From Desmodesmus armatus (lineage: Eukaryota; Chlorophyta; Chlorophyceae; Sphaeropleales; Scenedesmaceae): a stretch of 64,000 bases of DNA. The notes under the pieces are model-generated. The model saw only the letters and a program-made list of their open reading frames with translations. It did no database searches and had not been told where the DNA came from. A program made the position numbers and the translations under genes. The stretch's first letter is position 1, and each line of letters opens with the position of its first letter. Below, piece by piece: positions 40,835-53,500 of the stretch. Location: contig VIIQ02000163.1 of NCBI GenBank assembly GCA_007449985.2, forward strand, positions 62,001 to 126,000. Reading direction: 5' to 3'.

Positions 40835-43493
40835 CAGGAAGCAGCAGTGGGGCAGTTTCTGTTGCCTGTGGGTCACAGTATGACTCAATACTGTGTGGCC
40901 AACCAGCAGCAGTTGTGAAGGGTGCTTGCCCCTGTGACAAAGCAGCATTGGAGTGCACCTGTCCTCAGTTGTGCTGTGACACAGCAGCTGTTTTGTCGCC
41001 AAGGTTGGTGGCATGCTTGTACCACACATCAGAGCGCACCCCCCCCCCCCACTGGGTGTTTCACGTTGTTGCGTGTGGGCTCCAGGGGCCTTTGCATGGT
41101 GTGATATGTTGTGACGGCATCTCAAGGTATTCTCAGCAAGGGTTTGGTCCTCTGCAACTTTAGGGTTTGTTGTGTTTTGGGCTTAAGGGCTTGAGGGCCC
41201 TCTGGTGCCAGCCGCGCCAGGCACCGCTACTGAGCTGCAGGTTGTGCTAGTGAGTGCTGCAGCAAAGTCTGCATTTGGTCTAACATAGACAGTAGATAGA
41301 TGCTCTTTGTTGTGCTGTGAAGAGCAGGTTGCAAACCCTGGCTGTGTTTGTTCCCTGCCACAGTCTTGAAGGACTGCCTGCTCTCACATTGGGCCGTTGC
41401 ACATTGGATGTGTGGGGTGCGGCGGACGCACCGCAGGGGCCCTAGGGGCAGGGCTGAGCTGGCTGCAATCTGCACATGTGTACTTGAACCGTGTACATGC
41501 ATGCCGAGCTTGGGCATGGTCCGCTTGTGCACTGCCTCGAGGAGAGGAGCGCTGATTTTGGGAAAGTCTTTTTAGGTACCAACATGCGCAGCAGTTAAGC
41601 GGCGGCATAAACGTAAAGGTTTGACATGACAGCTGATGTGTGGTGTTACCAAACTCAGATGTGGGGCAACCAGCTGATTGGCGATGCGCAAGCTCAAGTG
41701 GTTCGCATCGCCTGATGTGGGGTGAAGCCATCTAGGCTGTGGGTTGTCTGAGAAGCAAGGCATGTAACGTGTAGTTTAGCAACATCACAGTTTAGCAGCA
41801 GCACCCTAGCAGCGCCACAGCAGCAGCATTGCTCGCTGTTAGGCAACAACAGCACCATGGGCAGCATGTCAACACAGCACAGCACAACCTAAATCGAGTT
41901 TTGGCTGTGGGGTGATCTCACCTCAGCACCTCATGCAGGCCACAACACTTCAACATGTTAGGCATTGTGCACTGCGCACCATGATAGCCAAGGAGTCCCG
42001 GCCAGAGTGTTGCTTGCAGGCTATGACAGCCTACTGACAACCAACGCGAGCCATGTAGCAAAGTGACACAGTGAAACTGAAGCCTGCCGTCAACGGAACA
42101 ACACCACTTGGATCCAAGCCTGTCCGTGACTCCTAGCTAGAGCACAACGCCGTGAGAGGCTGCAAGCTGAGTACAGCCCTAGGTTAGGCTGACGGACTCG
42201 AATTCAAGCTGAATGACCCATGCTGAAGGGCAGACAGGGGCCCCTTGCAGATGTACACTGCGCCCAGAGCATCAGACACAGCTGCAAAATCATCACCATC
42301 CCAGCACACAGCATGACAACGCCGCTGCTGAGCCCATAGCACTGCCATGACGGCACAAACCTGGTGGAGTATGTGAGAGAAACAGTGTGGTGAGGAGCCG
42401 CAGCCCTACGGCACTACTTGGCACGGCACTTGAATGCAACAGACCTATAGAAAGAATAGAATGATTCCGAAACACCCCTTTGTATCGTAACGCCATATGC
42501 TTCCTCCCATTGACTCCGCATCCTTTGAGGACAGCTCAGACATGCCACAAGCATGCCACGGTAGCAGCAAGGCACAAACCACATGGTCTCAGTGTAGGGG
42601 GTGCCACCATGTACAACAGCACACGATTTTTTCACCCTTCAGAATGTGTGGCCGATCGTTCGTCACGCATAGTGAAAATGTACAAAACCAACTCCGGTTT
42701 GTGCACGATGCACGACTGTACTCCCAATTGGCATCCTTGTCAATCCTCCCCACAAGTCCAAACACCCTGGGTGGCACCTGACTCGCAGTGACCCAAAGCA
42801 CTCTGTGCCATGTTCGCCATGCCATGCACAAGTGACCGTCACCCACATACCGCATCAGACAGCCACAAGGGGAACAAGGCACGGCAAACCAGGGCACCGT
42901 CACAATGTTCACGATTAGCAAAAATCAAGGCAGAGTTCTCACCAGCCACTGCAGAGCAAAGCACGGCCGCCTTGTGTGGCACACAACATCAAACTTAGCC
43001 TAGTTGAACTCGTTTTGCCCGCCCCAAACTAGGGTCAGACCTAGCCACCGACAACGTTCCGAATGCAAGTTGCAACTTTTTCACCGCCGCAGCCATGCCT
43101 GAACCACCCGTGCATTACCTCCCCACAGTTGTGCTCAGCACGAGCCTCAGGCTGGTAGGAGGGCAACACAACACAACAGCCTGCACTGCCCGGCGGCCCG
43201 CACAACCCCTGACGGCCCAACATGGTGCAGCATGTTGAAGGAGGCTATGCCACGCGAAAGATGCTCTTGAGGTTGATCCAACGTGTGTGCTTATCTCCCA
43301 CTCCAGCGCAATCCCACCCCACCGCAACCCTCTCAACCAGGCCGTTCACAAGCACGGGCACTGAACAACAAAGCAAGGCACGATCCTGGGTGTGACCGCA
43401 GACTCTGGCACGAAGCCCTTGATCTCCCACTGGCCTCATGCGCTGTTGGGACAGCGCGATTTGACCGTCCTGACACCTTCCAGCAAGGTCAAG
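40835..43493. other. Intergenic region between MIC10 and beta-helix copy 2
   Basis: No gene is supported. About 41995-43493 is the downstream flank of the inverted duplication; its best matched part is 42030-42130 (complement of 33420-33535). The part from 40835 to about 41990 shows nothing recognisable beyond a poly-C run near 41040. Confidence 0.45.
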
Positions 43494-46400
43494 TTATGGC
43501 AATCCGACAGCCTCAGCATCCTTGCTCTCAACAGGTGGGTCCCTCATGACACCGTGAGCCGCTTTCATACTGTTGCGCTGCTTGACACCGCAACCCCTCT
43601 CCACAGAGCTGCGCAAAGCCTGCTTTGCAGCCGCCCAGTCAACAGACAGGGCCAGCTTCCAGATGGTGTAAGCCAAGAACACAACATTCAGCATCAGCAG
43701 CACCACACCCATGATGTTGCCATACACACGACCAGGCTCCAGTCCATTGTACGAAAGGAACGTGAGAGCCGTGAACGATGTGAGCAACAGCACGCATGCG
43801 CTCTGAACAGCACTCGTGTTTGCGGCAGGGCACTTGAAGGGCCGAACCCACAGCAGCAACATGACGATCAAACCCAGTACAGCCACCGTCACGAGCCCCT
43901 GGTAATAGCTGCCTAGTGCAAAGCCAAATGTGGCAACCATCACCAAACTAATGGTCTGCAAGACCACTACAGCCTCCCACCAGCACACATCCTCCCGCCA
44001 CAGGTGGTACATGAAGCCATAATGGCGCTCAAAGGCCGTGTGTGTGAGCATGTCATGCTTGCGGCTGCGCCACATGAACATGAACACGCCGCCAGGCAGC
44101 AGCACACACAACAGCAACAGCAACGGAATGCCGAGCCCAAACGCCCACGCCTTGTGGTAGCCAGCATAGCACTGCTGCTGCATGTCAGCTACCCAGAAGC
44201 GGCCAACAGCCTCTGCCTGGTAGGGCAGTGAAGCAGGCCGGTCAAGCTGCATGCAGGTGAACAGTGAGAAGGCTGTGCTGACCCATGTGGGAAGGGACAA
44301 AAAGACAACAGCCACAACCAGGCTTGCCAGCTTGTGGCGTGTGTGCTTAGGCGCATGCTTGGACTGGCCACATTTGTGCACTACCGCCTCCACCAACAGA
44401 ACGGCACACATGATGGCGACAGGCGTGAACAAGCAGAACAACACCCTCTGGATTGACAGACGGATAGCATTGCGAGGCAAGATGCACTCAAAGCCAATGC
44501 TTGAGCCATTTGAGCTTGACCAAATGCCATTCAGGATCCGCAAAGGTATTGCCAATGTACTGGGCCAGGGTATGTTAACAAGGTTGGAGATAATGTATAG
44601 CCATTGCCCGTGAAGCACCAACACCTTCATCAGCTCATCAGAGATTGGGTCTTGCAAGCTCTTGCGAGGCGTGGTGTTGGAAGAGTGTTGGAAGTACATC
44701 AGCAGCTTGATCAGCCCAATCAGGGCAATTGACGCAACTGTGTACAACATCACGATTGCGACCCTGCCCATGCACTTCCTACACAGAAACTGCCTCACTT
44801 TGCCATAGCCCTCACGACAGTCGCCACACAGGTTTCCCTGGTAGGCTGGCGCACACTGCGCTGTCTTGTAATCATCTATTGTCATGTTGACGGAGACATC
44901 CGTGGCGGCCGTCGGGGAAAGGGCTGCCTCGCCCAGACAGGCAGATGGGTTGATGCACCTGCGCACGCACGCACAACATGAGGCCCACATATGCATCATA
45001 TGATGTGCCAGTTCTGGCCATAGGTTGACCAGTTCACAGTGATTAGTGGCCATCGCATGTCCTCACATGCATCAGCTGATGCACTGCAGTGCCCTGCCAA
45101 CTTAGCAATTGTGTCACACCCGCGCCGGACGGACTGCCTGCATGCCCCCCACCACCACGTGTACAAAACCTCCTGACCAACCTTGCCAATCCTCGCGCAA
45201 ACGTTTTCATTATCCATGGCACAGTGTACTACAATGATTGTCCAAGCCCTGGGAAGCGACCCACCTCAGCATTTGATCAGACCGGGGTGCCGAGTGCCAG
45301 AAGCCCTCTGCAGGCCACAGGCTTGCCCCTCCAGGGCACTCAGCATTGGGCACACACATAGTGCACTGATCATCCCGAGGGTCAAAAGAGAAGTACCCAC
45401 GCGCGCACAAGCTACAGGCATCGCCGCTGCTTGCTGTGATGTAGCCCAGCGGGCAAGGCACAATGCGCAGGTTGACTTTGGCCACATCAAAGTCGGTCGA
45501 AGTATCCACAATGCCAAACTCCAAGCGGTAGTCACCTGCGTGCACAACATAAACATCGTGTATCAGGTGGGGGGGGAGTATGCCGGGCTCGGTGTCACAC
45601 TAGGTTTCACTGTTTGCATTGATCAACAGTTTTACAAGGCGCGTGCGTGCACTGTGGTTTGCGGCTTGGCCAACTTGAGGACTTGAAGTGGCACACAGCA
45701 TCAAGTACAGCCTAGCTTGACCTAAGCCTTGCGGAGCAAATGAAGTCCGACTGATGGCATGCCAGGCTTAGGCCTAGCCATGGCAGGCCGCCTGCAGTGC
45801 TGCAGCCGTGCTCCTCTGGGGTTCCAGACAACTGATGCCACGGCCGCGGTGCTGGCGGCATTACACTAATGTACTGACCGTGCTTCTTTCTGGATACCAC
45901 ATCCAGAAAATGCATCACACGCGCATCAGAGTGCTTCTCACCTGGAGGTTGTTTGATCTTCACAGCAACTTCCTTGAGGCCTTCATGGGGGTGGGCAGCC
46001 GGCCTCCCTGCAAGGGTTTGGGTGCCCATCGTCTTGTTCTGGTCATTGAAGATCTCAAATGTGATGGGATCGTTGGTAGGGAGACCCTGGGGCCACTCAT
46101 GTTTAGGAGAGCATACAAGATGCCACCGTCGCTGTCCAGGCTTGCAACAAAGTTGTCCAAGCTGATGTTGCTGCTTACCAGCTCCAGGGTCCCGGTTACC
46201 AGACATACGTCAGCATGATCTGGTGCTGTGTTGTTGCTGTACAAAAGCAAAGGGTTTGCGCTTGTGGCCAGAACATCCCTTGCTGTAAAGTTGTCCGAAA
46301 TCAAATGCACACCACCCCCGCGATTGCTTGCATGGTTGCGCTCAAACAAGAGGTCCCCAGAAGTACAAGCGTGGCACGGCTTTCAAGCACAAGGCCGCCA

Positions 46401-49058
46401 CCATATGAGGCATTGTTGCCTTGTACTGTCACATTTTGCAAGGTGGCCCGGGATCTGTCATTAGCCACCAGACCTCCCCCGGCCCCTGCCACATTGTTCA
46501 GCAGGCTGGTATTGACCAACAACACTGTGGAGTTGTCCATTGCGCTAACGCCGCCTCCAGACCCTGCATTGCAGTCCTCAATTGCACTGCCGAAGGCTGA
46601 AAACCGGCCGTATTCGAACACGCTGATGCCACCACCCCGATATGCGGCAGAGGCATTGACAATCCTTGTGTTGATAATGACAAGAGAGCTGTTTTGCCCT
46701 GCCACATAGATTGCACCACCATACTTTGCCGAGCTGCTGTGCATATCAGCTTGAGAGATACGCACACTTGCCTGCTCCTCCACCACTATGTGACCACCAT
46801 GCTCACTGGCAACGTTGCCACGGAAGATGTTGAGGCCTGCTCGTCCTGCATGGGCAAATGCCAGCAAGAAAGTTCATTTGGTGCCAAATTGTCATCAGCT
46901 GCAACTTCAACAACCTCACATATGCACAAGCGGTCTGACTGACTCAATTACCGTACCGTGTCCACACTAAGTCTTTCGACAAACTAATTAGGCAATTTGG
47001 GTTATGCTGACGAAATAATTCCGTGTAAGGAAATTACGAGCAGCAGGTTGTCGAAACATTTCCGTGTTGTCAAATTGATCGGTGTGGCCTAGGGCAGGGC
47101 AGCTGCCCTGCAGGTCAGTTCAGTCCTGAAAAAGCCGCAGTCCAGCCCATGTTAACTGTTCTAAGACTGTTTTAAGCCTCTCACATGCATAGCAGGTGCC
47201 TCAGTAGTGCCTTGTGAACGGCGATATACGGTGATCTGCAAGGCAGCTGTCGAAAGGTTTCCGTGGTTGGGAAATTCGGGGCCCAGCTGTGACGAATACT
47301 TTCCGAGTTAAGGAAATTAGGGCCATTTTTCAGCTGTTGTCGCAAAATAATTTTCGAAAGACTTAGTGTGGACACGGTAATTGAGTGCTATGGTAGCACC
47401 TTGATGATACTAGCCAGGGAAGTACTGGAGGTGCATCTAATAGAGAATCCGCCTGCCTATCCTAAATGAAGGGCTCTGGGCTATGGTCTATAGCCTCCTG
47501 GGCTTTGAGCTCTGCCTAGCCTGGCTAACGCCAGTGCTTTCTGGCAAAGCCAGAGCCCTAGCCATGGATCTGCTGAATATTCTGATCTTATTTGTCTCTT
47601 CCTAGCTGGGGGTGCGTTGGGTAAAAGTGCCCAAATTGGACTCTTTAGCTCTCGCCTTTGGCGAGGAGCGATAGCTCTATCTATCCTAGTTTTCGGTTGC
47701 CTAGCCTTCGGCTAGTGCTATCTGGCGTCTGGCAAAGCCAGTAGCATAACCTAGTTATAAGGGTATAGAAATTATAAATTTCTAAAAAGTGCCGTAGGAT
47801 AGTATAGGGCGATGTCACTACCCGAAGGCAAGGCAAGGACAGGCAATCTATAGCAGCACGTCATATTCAGACTACCGACTTGCTGACCACATGTCCTTGG
47901 GATTCTACTGCAGTAGTTTGGTTTCGAAACCACAGAACAGCATGTGTGGGGTAGTCTGCAGCAGCCCGTTTCAGCGCTGCTGCCCTTTGTATGCCTGCGT
48001 TGTGGCCGCAACAGGCCCAGGCGCTGTGAGGCAGCAATGCCTTCCCATTTTTGTCTGGTGGCGCTGTCCTATGCACCTGGGTTGATCTGTGCTTTAGGGT
48101 ATGCCCTTTTCAGGGTATGTCCACAAGAAACCTGCTGGTAAAGTGTGTAATGCTGCTGCTGCTGCTGCTGATGATGATAAAGTTCAGCCTCACATGACCG
48201 TGGCACAGTAGCGCCAACCTGACACACTTTCAGACTGTCCAGTGACTGTGTCCAGTGACGCCGCTCACCTGATGGCAGGGCCTGTCCTGAGGTAATGTTC
48301 ACTTGAGTGCTGCTTTGTGCCACGATTGCGCCGCCAAATCCCGCCGTGTTGTTAATGAAGCTGCTGGACCAGATGTTGACCTTGGCAGCGTCCCAGACGG
48401 ACAGAGCCCCACCAGCTCGTTTTGCCACGTTGTTGCTTTGAAATCTGCTCTGCTTTATCAGCACCGTTGTTTCAGTGCCAGACACCATGATTGGCCGCAT
48501 GTCCTGGCCCTGCACAAAGGTGCCACCAATAAGTGTGATGTTGCCGCCGGTGATGCAGAGTGAGGTGCCACCCTCAGACGAGGAAGACTTCATGCCTTTG
48601 ATTACTGGGTTAACGAGTGTCGCAACTGACCCACGGCAAACAGCAAGCATGCACCCTTGCTCCTTGACAGCCTCCTGACAACCTCCGACCTGGGACGACA
48701 CCACCCCCCTGGAGGCAGGTCCAAGAGCTTTCAGCAGTGCTGGCTCTGCTGCTGCAGTTATGCTGCCTCCTGTGCACGACAGCTGCGCTTTTTTGATCCC
48801 AGGCCGGTCACCGAAACCCTCCAGGTGCAACCTGCACGTAGGACCCTGGTGAGTGGTCACTTCTGCTGCTGTTGCTGTCTTTGTGCCTGGTGCTGCAGCT
48901 GTCGCGACGGACACCATCACAGTTGCAAAAAGCAATATGTAGAACTTTGACTTGCACGCATGGCAGCCCATGCTGCGCAAGCTCGCTTCACAGCTTGCAG
49001 AGAGGGACAGCAAGATCAGCAAGGAAACAGTCAGAGTCGGCCGTCTGTGCTGCAGCAA
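43494..49058 (-). CDS. Beta-helix (Pmp-like) plus multi-TM membrane protein, copy 2 (with signal peptide, two frame breaks)
   Basis: Exons 49058-48269, 46845-45942, 45535-45265 and 44958-43494 correspond to the exons of copy 1 with the same phases. The N-terminus has a good signal peptide (LTVSLLILLSLSASCEA); a second ATG at 48971 also starts a hydrophobic leader. Beta-helix GG motifs (AGGALSV, FGGAI, YGGAIYV, RGGGISV, GAGGGLV, YGGGLV), the cysteine stalk (ACSLCARGYFSFDP, CTMC) and about eight TM spans follow. The C-terminus extends past the copy 1 end (MKAAHGVMRDPPVESKD). Two single-base losses break exon 2: near 46350 (before FERNHASNRGGGV) and near 46096 (a C missing after MSGP). Restoring those bases restores homology to copy 1, so the gene may be intact in the organism. 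Confidence 0.75.
46942..47386. mobile_element. MITE-like element with terminal inverted repeats in intron 1 of beta-helix copy 2
   Basis: The left end reads ACTCAATTACCGTACCGTG, TCCACACTAAGTCTTTCG; the right end is the inverse, CGAAAGACTTAGTGTGGA, CACGGTAATTGAGT. The left repeat has an extra ACCGT. Inside, TTTCCGTG / GGAAATTA-type motifs recur. The ~445 bases have no coding capacity. No clear target-site duplication is visible. Copy 1 lacks it, so insertion followed the duplication or it was lost there. Confidence 0.8.
47387..47830. other. Organelle-like DNA insert (candidate NUPT/NUMT) in the same intron
   Basis: The base composition shifts sharply to AT-rich, with small GC-rich palindromes such as CTGGCAAAGCCAG, CGCCTTTGGCG and TAGCCTTCGGCTA, plus ATAGAAATTATAAATTTCTA. 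Short dispersed palindromes in AT-rich spacers are typical of chlorophycean organelle genomes. It directly abuts the MITE-like element. No organelle gene is recognised, so the origin is inferred. Confidence 0.45.
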
Positions 49059-49375
49059 CGTCGTAAATGATCAACGTAACCGAAATTCAGAGTTTGGAGC
49101 GTCTCTGGTTCGTTCTGTCCCGGTTTTAGAGCAGCCTTGCACGGACCCTCCATGGCCTTCCGGTGACCTTCCAGGTGACCTCTCACCTGGTCCACTTTGA
49201 AAAACCACCAGAAGGGCGTCGGGTAAGGTACTACAAATGCTACAATGTGATGCTGTTGCTTGCCTCGCCGGCCTCCTTCCCACCAGCTGCTGTGAAGTGA
49301 CCAATCTCCTCACCTGGCCCACACCGGTGGTACCACTCATCTGAGCAGTGCGACTCATTGGCTATGACAAGGGCC

Positions 49376-50592
49376 TCCAGAGGGCAATGCAGAATATCTA
49401 ACACTTTTCATGATGGTCTATACACGCTGCCCTGATTGTGCGGGTTGTAGAAACATGGATTGGATTGTTTGCGCGTTGCATGTTCGTCACCCTCAAAGCG
49501 GTTGCTGCTGCGGCATGTCCTGTAGTAGCAATACGAGGTGGCCATAATGTAGCTGAGGCTTTCCTTGGCATGCACTGCCAGTCCCGTCAAGAGATTGGAT
49601 TGGTCCAACCTCAAACACACTGTGTGTCTGTCACAAATACTTTCTGGCAGTGGATGTCAGCATTCAGGTATCCGCCCGGTGGCCATAGCTTTCATGCCAT
49701 GCCAGCAGGCAAGGCGTGCAAAAACGACTGCTGCTTGTTCAGCAGCAAGGTGCGGGCATGCAAGCTCGTGCATAGTCCTTCCAAGTCAACCACCCACGCA
49801 AACAGGCGCTAAGTAGTGCTATGCCATGCAAGCACATGCTATGAGAACACTCAAGCTGCATTCATCTTGTGGTGCAGCAGCCTGCAACATACCACAACAG
49901 TGTGCGGTAGTAACAGCAAAGCCAACCATCATAAGCGCCAACATGGCAAGAGGATGCAATGCCAGCGCCCAAGGCCTCCATATAAGATGCTTGCGGCGTG
50001 GCAGAGCGTGTCCGGTAGAGGAGGCTGCTGCACCCTCCACTGGGCTCAACCATCAGAAGTCTGCACAGTAGCATCTGACCCACCCCTACGTCCCACCGAG
50101 GCCCCAGACTGCAGTCTGCACACAGTGCTCGAAACATCTCTTGCTCAACCCTTTCACACCTGCAGCAACCTCCAGGATGTGAAGACACTTGCAACCAGGA
50201 TGGTGGGCTGGTGCAGCCAGCACAGTCACCCACCCGAAAGGCCCACAGACAACATGCCTCCTGCCACTGCATGCGCAACACTCAAATCAGGATAAGCAAA
50301 TCCAAGCCGTATGCGGCCAGCAGTCATGAAAGTCCAGCACATGCTGGAACTGAAACATTGTCCGGTGAATCGTTGAATCCGCGGGAGCCACCCCAGAGAC
50401 TGTTGAATGACTAGAAACCAAAGGTGCACGGTCCGGGGACAAACACCGCCAACATGCACATAGCCGCTGTCAAAAACACAGAGTGTATCACAGGGTGTAC
50501 CACAGCTGTCTTGGCGCATGCTCACAGCACCAGTGAGTGTCAGAGCAGTGCGCGACATGACAGCACTCATAAGGACATATGCCAGAGGGTGC
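49376..50592. other. Intergenic region, no gene seen
   Basis: It lies between the upstream flank of beta-helix copy 2 and the end of the RCC1 gene. No exon structure, RNA gene or ordered repeat was found. Confidence 0.45.
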
Positions 50593-53500
50593 TCAGGCCT
50601 TTTTGCTGCGCTTGCTTGCAGCACGCTTGGCACCTGCCTTTGGCTGCTCCTGCTCCTCCTGCTCGGCCTCTGCTTCTGCTGCTGCTGGCGCCTTGCGCTT
50701 GCGACCCCCCTTGCCAGCAGGCTCAGCAGCCGCTGCTGCTGCTGCTGCCTTTGGCGCTGCCTGCTCCTCCTCCTCACTATCTGGTGCTGCCGCCGCTGCT
50801 GCTGGCGCTTTGCGCTTGCGCCCTGCTTTTGGCTCTGCCTTCTCTTCTTGCTCACCCTCCGACTCTGCTGCTTCTGCGGGCGCCTTGCGCTTGCGCCCAG
50901 CCTTTGCTGCTGCTGGAGCAGGCTCCGTAGCCGCCGCTGCCGCTGGCTCTGCTGCTGCCAGAGCAGGCTCTGCTGCTGCTGCTGGAGCAGGCTGTGCTGC
51001 AGCTGCTGCTGGTGGTGCAGCAGGCTCGCCCCCGGCAGCAGCAGCGGCAGCTGCTGCTGCTGCCTTTGCAGCCTCCTCTGCTAACGCAGCCTCGCCCTTG
51101 ACAGCCAGCAGGATGCCGTGCTGCACAGCAAGCAGCACAGAGCATAACACAACACTTCCCTATATGCGACGTGTGACGAGGCTGATTGCGCGCACAGCAA
51201 GAGCAAGTGGCAGCCTCGACGCACACATGCGCAGATGGCCAGAACGGACTGCTGCACACTTATATGCTCAGCACGCCTTCTCCCTTTGGCTTGAAAGACC
51301 ACCCGCACCATGCAGGAATGGAGGGAACCAAAGCATCCCTGCAGGTTATCATGCAATTCGCCTGTTGCACGTTTTTGTGACAAAGTGCTGGTGCAAGGTG
51401 CACCCCAGCACAGTCCCCACCTGCGAGCCGAAAGCCAGCTGCACCACCTCCAGCTCAGGCCTGAAGCGTGCTGTGCGCCCAATGCGCTTCGGCTGCACGT
51501 TGTCGCTGTCATCACCTCCCTTGGCCATCTGCGTGTTGGTGTTGCTGCCCCACATGAAGCAGCCACCCTGCAGAAATCACCGCACCATGCAGCAGCACCA
51601 ACAATACTATGGTTTGTGGCCTGGCAAATGTGTCTGATGCCAATGCCTAGCTCGACAATTGCAAGGCCAGCACAGCTGCTGCATGCATTGTTGCCCCTTG
51701 CCACCACTGGTGGGCAGTTGAGAGTGTCGTGCACAATGCATCCCAGCAATGATTTCTGCACATGCCGCGATGCTGCATGCGTGCCCACGCGGCATCGAGG
51801 CATGTGCCGGAATCACTGCTGGGATGCATTGTGCAGGGCAGGCACCTCTACCCAGTACTGGGGGCTAAGTGGTACCACTGCATGCAACAGCTATGCTGGC
51901 AAAAAAAGCTGCGCGCACATCCCATCCAGGCGCAGGCAGTGCTATTTACATCCCTAAAAATCCATTCACGTCTTGCTCACCTCAGCTGTGATGCAGCAGG
52001 ACACGTTGGACCCTCCTGCAACCCCCCGTGATGCTGCATGCATGCCCATGCGGCATCAAACCATGTGCAGAACTGATGCTGGGATGCACTGTGCGGGGCA
52101 GGCACCTCTGTTCCAGCACTAACAAGGAGTATCAGAGCACGCAGCAGCTGTGCTGGCCAGAACGGCTGCGCGCACACCCCATCCAGATGCAGGCAATGAA
52201 TTTGCATCCAAAAATCCGTTCCCGTGTTGCTCACCTCTGCTGTGATGCAGCAGGACACGTTGGACCCTCCTGCAACCCCCACAGGCTGCTGGTCCTCCAA
52301 CCGGTCCACCCTGTCGATCTCTGATGGCTCCCACAGGTCCTCAGGGGGCGGGGGAGGCAGGTCCTGCAGCGGGGTAGGCAGCAGCCAGCACAATCAGCAG
52401 CACGCAGGACAGTCATGTGACGCGCTGACGGGTGCTGGGTGCTGTGTGAAAAAAGCAGCGCTGCGCACTGTGTGCATGTTGCATACGACCACCACTGGGA
52501 GCTGGCTGTGCTGGGCTGACAGGATACACACCCTGAACTGCTTGTGTTTGACACCCCAGCACAGATCGTCCTTCCCATGCACCCCAGCACAGCTGCTGCA
52601 GCAGTGCAGGCCGCAAGCCAGCGCTTCTGCATGGCCTACCTGGCGCCCCAGCATGCCGTAGTTGCGCTCCCCACACGTCAGCACGGTGTGCTTCTTCGTG
52701 AGGAACACAGAGTGGTTGTTGCCTCCAGCGACTGCCTTGACAGGCCCCGGCAGCGACTGCACCTCGCTTGGGGACCAGTAGCAGTGGTTCCAGGGCTCCC
52801 CTGCTGCTGGCATCTCTGACGGCAGGTGGAGGTCTCCTGGCTTGCCGTCATCCTGCTGCTGCTGCTGCGCCTGCTCCCCGCTGCTGCCGCCGTTCTGCGC
52901 TGCTGCCTCGCCTGACTGGCCCTGCAGGAAGGACAGCTGCTGCTGCTCCTTCGCCAGCGCAGCCTCATCAATGGGCAACGCCAGCTGCCCGTGGTTGTTG
53001 AGGCCCCATGCAGCGACCAAGCCGCGGCGGTTGACTGCAAAGGTGCTGTAGGCGCCGCAGGCAATGTCAACGATGTCCATGCCGATCGCTGCTGCCAGGC
53101 TGCTGACTGTGGTGGGAGTGAGCATGGAGGCGATCACCTGTGGCCCAGGGCCCTCCTTGAGGTATGGCTGCACCCTGCCCAGCTGCCCCATGAAGCCAAA
53201 GCCCCAGGTCAGCACCTCGCCGCGGCGGTTGAGAGCAGCCACATGGCTGGTGCCTGTGCAGGACGGCAGGTGCAGCAGGGAGCAGCAGGACAGGCGGCAA
53301 GGCGGTGAGGAAGCTGCAGGAGGGTGAGGGCGAGGGGTTCGAGGGCCAGCACAAGAAGATTGCTGGCGTACTGCTGACAGGGAGGTCTGCTGTTCAAAGA
53401 CTGCATGCATCAGGAACTGTGCTTCGCTTGTACGTGCTGACGACTGCGCACAGCTGAGCCGTCTGTTCAGGAGTCTTATAGTGCAGCAACCGACCCCTGC

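Larger units (their letters stand above)
41995..49375 (-). repeat. Right arm of the inverted segmental duplication
   Basis: It carries beta-helix copy 2 and both flanks in opposite orientation to 28840-33560. It is longer mainly because the first large intron of copy 2 (46846-48268) holds a MITE-like element and organelle-like DNA, where copy 1 has a 132-base intron. Confidence 0.8.

Noticed and set aside
50518..51637. Plus-strand Ala/Ser and Cys/Leu-rich frames
   Set aside because: They are antisense to the Ala/Glu-rich RCC1 tail and its neighbouring introns.
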